A stretch of DNA of 9,273 nucleotides, taken from the NCBI GenBank assembly GCA_018819375.1, contig JAHJQH010000048.1, forward strand, positions 1 through 9,273, written 5' to 3'. Each line of letters begins with the position of its first letter. Within the stretch, counting starts at the first letter, position 1. Positions 6,492 through 9,273 of the stretch are shown here, in pieces. A model generated the notes under the pieces. It saw nothing but the letters and a program-made list of their open reading frames with translations. It was not told the DNA's origin and searched no databases. Made by a program: the position numbers and the translations under genes. The stretch is from Nanobdellota archaeon (GTDB lineage: Archaea; Nanobdellota; Nanobdellia; SCGC-AAA011-G17; GW2011-AR20).

Positions 6492-6498
6492 ATCACCT
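6492..6498 (-). promoter_or_regulatory. Shine-Dalgarno site deciding the start of the HMA/MerT-like gene
   Basis: The minus strand reads AGGTGAT, complementary to the conserved 3' end of 16S rRNA. It is followed by a 6-base spacer and ATG 6485. This supports 6485 over the in-frame ATG at 6512. Confidence 0.65.
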
Positions 6499-6520
6499 GC
6501 AGAAATGAACATTGAAACAC

Positions 6521-6528
6521 CTTATAAT
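6521..6528 (-). promoter_or_regulatory. Putative TATA box of the HMA/MerT-like gene
   Basis: The minus strand reads ATTATAAG, very similar to the putative copA box. Transcription would start near 6498, giving a very short leader that just includes the Shine-Dalgarno site. Confidence 0.45.
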
Positions 6529-6535
6529 CACTTGT

Positions 6536-6551
6536 ATGAAACTAGTTTCAT
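6536..6551. promoter_or_regulatory. 16-bp perfect palindrome, candidate metal-response operator
   Basis: ATGAAACTAGTTTCAT is its own reverse complement. It ends on the last base of the thiI-like stop codon and lies 7 bases upstream of the putative TATA box of the HMA/MerT-like gene. The position fits an upstream regulator site. The binding protein is unknown; the winged-helix regulator encoded at 7746-8246 is the obvious candidate. Confidence 0.5.
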
Positions 6552-7765
6552 CAGAATTTAAATTTCTTAACTTCTGCGTTTTTTATGCTTTCCTTAATCA
6601 ACTCTTCAGGATTCCTGATAAATTCCTCTGCCCTCTTAATCTCTTCTAATTTCCCTTTAGTTTCTGGATGTTTGGCAATTAAGAAAGAACAGCAGTCTGG
6701 GTAAGGTTGAATACTTATCTCATAAGTTCCTATTTTTTTTGCCAATTCCACAATCTCCTCCTTGTTTGTTCCAATCAATGGATTAAGCACAGGTAATCTT
6801 GAAGCATCATAAATGCAATTAAGATTTTCCAGGGTTTGGGAAGCTACCTGCCCAACACTGTCTCCTGTGACCACCCCCAAGGCTTTCTCTTTCCAAGCTA
6901 ACTGGTTAATAATCCTCATCATAAATCTCCTATAGACAATCATCCTTAATTTTGACGGCACATTCATGATAATCTCTTTTTGTATTTTTTCAAACGGCAC
7001 CACATAAAGCTTGGAATTAAGCTGCATTTTTGTTAACTGCTCAACAAGCTCTTCAATCTTTGTCAAAACTCCTCTCGCTTGAGTTTGGTTATGAATATGA
7101 ACAAAAATAACCTTACAGCCCCTTTTCATCAGCAGGAAAGATGCCACCGGACTGTCTATGCCTCCTGATAAAGAACTAATCACTTTCCCTGCTGTGCCTA
7201 CTGGCAGCCCTCCAATCCCCCCACATTTACCCCCGTAAATAAAAGCTTCTTTCTCACCAATCTCAATATGCAAAACAAATTCCGGATTCTTGAAATCAAC
7301 TCTTTTCTTTGTTTTCTCTTCTAAACATCTACCCACTTCTCGGTTTAATTCAAAGGAGGTGAGGGGAAATCCCTTGTTTGACCTTTTGGTTTCTATCTTG
7401 AAACTGACAAATTTTTCTTTTTCTAAAAACTCCAAGGATTTCTTCTTGATTTTTTCTAAGTCTAATTCTGCTTTAACAGAGAAAGAGAAATAAGATATGC
7501 CTGGTAACTTTTCTAAAATCTGCTTGATCTCACTTGCCTGTTTAATCTTATCTATTTGTTTGACATTGCTTGAGCCCTGATTACAATTCAGGATACAAAC
7601 TATTCTGCCATATCTTCGATAAACCCTATTGGCATTTTCTCTCAAGGCGTTTCTAATGTTTTCCATTAGTTTTTTCTCAAAGAACACCCTGTTTCCCCCT
7701 TTAGTCCCGATTTCACTGTAATGGACAACTATACAACAATCACCCTTACTTGCTTTCTGACCCAT
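6551..7765 (-). CDS. thiI: ThiI-like tRNA uridine 4-sulfurtransferase (archaeal short form)
   Basis: A 404-residue protein from ATG 7765, assigned to making 4-thiouridine at tRNA position 8. The N-terminal ferredoxin-like part (about 10-65) contains the ThiI-typical HYSEIGTKGGNR. A THUMP tRNA-binding domain follows (about 70-178). The PP-loop ATP pyrophosphatase domain has SLSGGIDSPVASFLL with the loop at 200-205, and GDSVGQVASQT (301-311). The segment PYPDCCSF has Cys358-Cys359 in the region of the catalytic Cys344 of E. coli ThiI. The rhodanese domain of the E. coli enzyme is absent, as in archaeal forms, so sulfur must come from elsewhere. An in-frame ATG at 7783 is an alternative start. 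Either start overlaps the end of the regulator gene (20 or 38 bases), so the two are cotranscribed. A role in thiazole synthesis or a paralogous sulfur-transfer role cannot be excluded. Confidence 0.9.
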   Translation of the reverse strand: MGQKASKGDCCIVVHYSEIGTKGGNRVFFEKKLMENIRNALRENANRVYRRYGRIVCILNCNQGSSNVKQIDKIKQASEIKQILEKLPGISYFSFSVKAELDLEKIKKKSLEFLEKEKFVSFKIETKRSNKGFPLTSFELNREVGRCLEEKTKKRVDFKNPEFVLHIEIGEKEAFIYGGKCGGIGGLPVGTAGKVISSLSGGIDSPVASFLLMKRGCKVIFVHIHNQTQARGVLTKIEELVEQLTKMQLNSKLYVVPFEKIQKEIIMNVPSKLRMIVYRRFMMRIINQLAWKEKALGVVTGDSVGQVASQTLENLNCIYDASRLPVLNPLIGTNKEEIVELAKKIGTYEISIQPYPDCCSFLIAKHPETKGKLEEIKRAEEFIRNPEELIKESIKNAEVKKFKF

Positions 7766-8246
7766 GGTGTTTAAGAATGACAATATTAGTCATGCCTCTC
7801 CTTTTCCTCTCTATCAATCCTTTTCCTTCTAATCTATCCAACAAACGAGTAATCTTAACTTTTTGGAGGTTGGATTTATCAACTAAATCCGACTGAAATA
7901 TTATTCCTTCTGATTCTAAAATTTTCTCAAAAACGAGTTTTTCATCATTACTTAATTCCATCATAACATCCTGATAATCTTCTTTAACAATTTTTTTAAT
8001 TTTAATGCCCTCTCTTTTTTCTTCTTTACTAAAAAAGACAAAGTATAATCCAACAAAAGCTATGAATGCCATCATCCCTAAACTAATACTCGTTTGTAAG
8101 CTTATTGTTCCCCACATCGGACAGCTTTGGCCGTGAGAACAGGCAGTACTAACTATTTCTTCTAGAGCATGATTAAATGAGTATATCACAAAACCCATTA
8201 ATACAGCAATTCCAACTATCAAATAACCAACATATCTATTCTTCAT
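7746..8246 (-). CDS. Membrane-anchored winged-helix regulator with extracytoplasmic Cys/His/Met loop
   Basis: A 166-residue protein. Transmembrane helix 1 is about 6-24 and helix 2 about 49-71. The loop between them contains CSHGQSCPMW (36-45), giving Cys36, His38, Cys42 and Met44 as possible soft-metal ligands. A basic linker (74-86) is followed by a cytosolic winged helix-turn-helix (about 98-160) resembling MarR-like archaeal regulators: NDEKLVFEKIL, then a recognition-helix region (LQKVKITRLLDRLEGKGLIERK) and a wing. Positive charges put both termini inside and the loop outside. The layout suggests a one-component sensor that reads metal outside and binds DNA inside. Its neighbours, the HMA/MerT-like gene and copA, support copper or silver as the signal. 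It heads the minus-strand cluster, with a TATA box placed for a leaderless transcript. Domains are seen; ligand and targets are inferred. Confidence 0.85.
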   Translation of the reverse strand: MKNRYVGYLIVGIAVLMGFVIYSFNHALEEIVSTACSHGQSCPMWGTISLQTSISLGMMAFIAFVGLYFVFFSKEEKREGIKIKKIVKEDYQDVMMELSNDEKLVFEKILESEGIIFQSDLVDKSNLQKVKITRLLDRLEGKGLIERKRRGMTNIVILKHHGSESK

Positions 8247-8266
8247 GTCAGGCTACAACAGACCTT

Positions 8267-8276
8267 TATTTAAATA
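8267..8276 (-). promoter_or_regulatory. TATA box of the regulator gene (leaderless promoter)
   Basis: TATTTAAATA, identical on both strands, is centred 25-26 bases upstream of ATG 8246, so transcription should begin at the start codon. A TGAAACT half-site (8289-8295), matching one arm of the palindrome at 6536-6551, lies 12 bases further upstream; this match is weak evidence for autoregulation. Confidence 0.6.
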
Positions 8277-8394
8277 TCTTATTGTTTTTGAAACTTCCAC
8301 AAAACCCAAACCACCAAAACCTAAATAACCCCGCTGCCAAAATCATAAAATAACACCCCACCACAAAAATAACTTCTCTCACAAAAATAACAAC

Positions 8395-8402
8395 ATATAT
8401 AA
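8395..8402 (+). promoter_or_regulatory. Putative TATA box of pyrE
   Basis: ATATATAA would place the transcript start near 8425, giving a leader of about 125 bases. A second A/T-rich box, TTATAT at 8415-8420, is an alternative with a start near 8444. Confidence 0.4.
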
Positions 8403-8416
8403 CTGCATAATTGGTT

Positions 8417-8429
8417 ATATTCGGAATAT
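8417..8429. promoter_or_regulatory. 13-bp palindrome at the predicted pyrE transcription start
   Basis: ATATTC-G-GAATAT has perfect 6-base arms around one central base. GGTT before it and AACC after it (8413-8416 and 8432-8435) could extend it as an RNA stem with a small bulge. It covers the start site predicted from the 8395 box, so it could be an operator. Confidence 0.35.
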
Positions 8430-8469
8430 CAAACCTTGTAAGGATATGGTTAAGACAGGGTTTAATCAT

Positions 8470-8547
8470 ATTCAAGAGGATAATTCAAGAGGATAATTCA
8501 AGAGGATAATTCAAGAGGATAATTCAAGAGGATAATTCAAGAGGATA
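8470..8547 (+). repeat. Six exact 13-bp tandem repeats carrying Shine-Dalgarno-like AGAGG, just before pyrE
   Basis: ATTCAAGAGGATA is repeated six times without a mismatch and ends 2 bases before ATG 8550. Each unit contains AGAGG. The last GAGG (8541-8544) stands 5 bases before the start codon, a workable ribosome-binding spacing. The array also contains an in-frame TAA at 8520-8522, so it is not an N-terminal extension of the protein. Confidence 0.92.
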
Positions 8548-8549
8548 AT

Positions 8550-9236
8550 ATGGGGGTTTTTAATCAAGAACAATTTGATGCATTTGTTTTAGATAATGAG
8601 GTGATTGGTTTCTTTAAAGAACCAATTAAATTGAAATCTGGAAGAATGTCAAATTGGTATGTTAACTGGAGAAATGTCGCGGAAGATGTTTTTTTGCTAG
8701 ACCAGTTAACTGAATATGTAACTGCATTTACACGAAATCTAAGATTAGAGCCGGATTGTTTTTATGGTGTTCCTGAAGGAGCAACAAAACTCGGAGTGCT
8801 TACTCAATATAAATGGGCTAAAAAATCGTCAAGTTACGCCCCCCATAGTCATGTCCTACCGATGGGAAGAGGAAAACCAAAAGATCATGGAGCACCAAAA
8901 GATAAATATTTCGTTGGGGAACCAAGAGGAAAAACCATAGTTCTTGAAGATGTTACAACAACTGGTGGTTCTTTACTGACTACAATTAATAGTTTAAAAG
9001 AAGCAGAAATACCTATACTCGCTGCTTTTGGCCTCACAAACAGGATGGAATTAAGAGATGATGGACAAAGTGTTCAAGCAGCAGTCGAATCAAAAAATAT
9101 TCAATACTATGCTTTGAGTAGTGCTATTCAATTACTCCCTGAGGCATATAGAAAGTTAAATCCAGGAGAACAAATTGCTAGAGCAATTGAAGAAGAATTT
9201 GAAAAATATGGGGTTGAACAACTTAAATTAAGATGA
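8550..9236 (+). CDS. pyrE: Orotate phosphoribosyltransferase
   Basis: A 228-residue cytosolic type I phosphoribosyltransferase that joins orotate to PRPP, giving OMP in pyrimidine synthesis. The N-terminal FKEPIKLKSGRMSNWYVNWR (22-41) is the typical OPRT orotate/hood segment. GVPEGATKLG (73-82) is the next conserved block. The flexible catalytic loop has Arg107, Lys109, Lys111 and His113-Gly114. The PRPP-binding motif is TIVLEDVTTTGGS (129-141). Length is close to the family norm. The start is fixed by GAGG 5 bases upstream and an in-frame stop at 8520. It is divergent from the metal cluster and has its own predicted promoter and an unusual repeated leader. The next gene starts within its stop codon. 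Another purine/pyrimidine PRTase is less likely because the Lys-Ser-Gly-Arg and Lys-x-Lys-x-His-Gly segments are OPRT features. Confidence 0.88.
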   Translation: MGVFNQEQFDAFVLDNEVIGFFKEPIKLKSGRMSNWYVNWRNVAEDVFLLDQLTEYVTAFTRNLRLEPDCFYGVPEGATKLGVLTQYKWAKKSSSYAPHSHVLPMGRGKPKDHGAPKDKYFVGEPRGKTIVLEDVTTTGGSLLTTINSLKEAEIPILAAFGLTNRMELRDDGQSVQAAVESKNIQYYALSSAIQLLPEAYRKLNPGEQIARAIEEEFEKYGVEQLKLR

Positions 9237-9273
9237 AACACAAAAAACAATTCACTGAACAAGAAGCAAGGCA
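9233..9273 (+). CDS. Start of an unidentified gene overlapping the pyrE stop
   Basis: ATG 9233 shares ATGA with the pyrE stop codon (9234-9236) and opens MKHKKQFTEQEAR before the window ends. Only 13 codons are visible, so no family can be named. The overlap suggests coupled translation with pyrE, and another pyrimidine gene would be unsurprising, but the sequence shown cannot confirm this. Confidence 0.5.
   Translation, partial: MKHKKQFTEQEAR

Larger units (their letters stand above)
8247..8549. other. Divergent intergenic region between the regulator and pyrE
   Basis: These 303 bases hold the minus-strand promoter of the regulator (8267-8276), a plus-strand stretch with only two G in 104 bases (8297-8400), a plus-strand TATA-like box (8395-8402), a 13-bp palindrome (8417-8429) and six 13-bp repeats (8470-8547). 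A minus-strand frame of about 67 hydrophobic residues crosses 8266-8469, but it looks like a product of the G/T-rich strand and I do not call it a gene. Confidence 0.6.

Noticed and set aside
6486..6512. Start of the HMA/MerT-like protein at ATG 6512
   Set aside because: It lies upstream of the transcript start predicted from the 6521-6528 box, whereas ATG 6485 has GGTGAT at a proper distance and begins directly with the HMA fold.
8266..8475. Minus-strand frame of 67-69 hydrophobic residues between pyrE and the regulator
   Set aside because: It begins at TTG 8475 or ATG 8469 beside the repeat array, has no ribosome-binding site, ends inside the regulator TATA box, and its Val/Phe/Gly/Trp content is what a G/T-rich strand encodes by chance.
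8470..8547. CRISPR array
   Set aside because: The 13-bp units are contiguous with no spacers, too short for CRISPR repeats, and no cas gene is present.

Overview
The window is AT-rich and reads as archaeal. Most genes have a TATA-like box about 25-28 bases upstream of either the start codon (leaderless transcripts) or a short leader. One ribosome-binding site is the archaeal GGTGAT type. ThiI has the short form without a C-terminal rhodanese domain, and a membrane-anchored winged-helix regulator is present. A small-genome DPANN-like archaeon is a reasonable guess, but no rRNA or other lineage marker is present to prove it.

Layout. Left end (1-1530, minus strand): a partial gene of unknown function overlaps the end of an AAA/DUF4143-type ATPase gene. 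That gene's apparently leaderless promoter is bracketed by two operator-like dyads. Positions 1531-2413: an isolated HAD-family phosphatase gene whose start region carries a 14-bp tandem duplication; a 13-bp inverted repeat lies outside each end of the gene.

Centre (2414-8246, minus strand, transcribed right to left): a heavy-metal (probably copper) homeostasis cluster. In transcription order it holds (i) a membrane-anchored winged-helix regulator with an extracytoplasmic Cys/His/Met loop; (ii) an overlapping thiI-like tRNA sulfurtransferase gene; (iii) a 16-bp perfect palindrome and promoter, then a membrane protein with the order HMA, MerT-like membrane block, HMA-like domain and Cys-rich tail; (iv) a repeat-rich leader, then the P1B-type Cu+ ATPase copA; and (v) an unrecognised 275-residue protein gene beginning 2 bases after copA. 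My reading is that the regulator senses metal outside the membrane and controls the palindrome-bearing promoter. The HMA/MerT-like protein would then bind and pass metal, and CopA would export it. The sensing and handover roles are inferred.

Right end (8247-9273, plus strand): a 303-base divergent intergenic region holds the regulator promoter, a G-poor A/C-rich stretch, a putative pyrE promoter with a palindrome at the predicted transcription start, and six exact 13-bp repeats, each containing a Shine-Dalgarno-like AGAGG. These repeats run up to the start of an orotate phosphoribosyltransferase gene (pyrE). A further gene starts in the pyrE stop codon (ATGA overlap) and runs off the window.

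The most interesting items are the tandem Shine-Dalgarno repeats before pyrE, the HMA/MerT-like/HMA-like protein with its CPGH site, the membrane-bound putative metal sensor with a candidate operator, and the paired dyads around the ATPase promoter.
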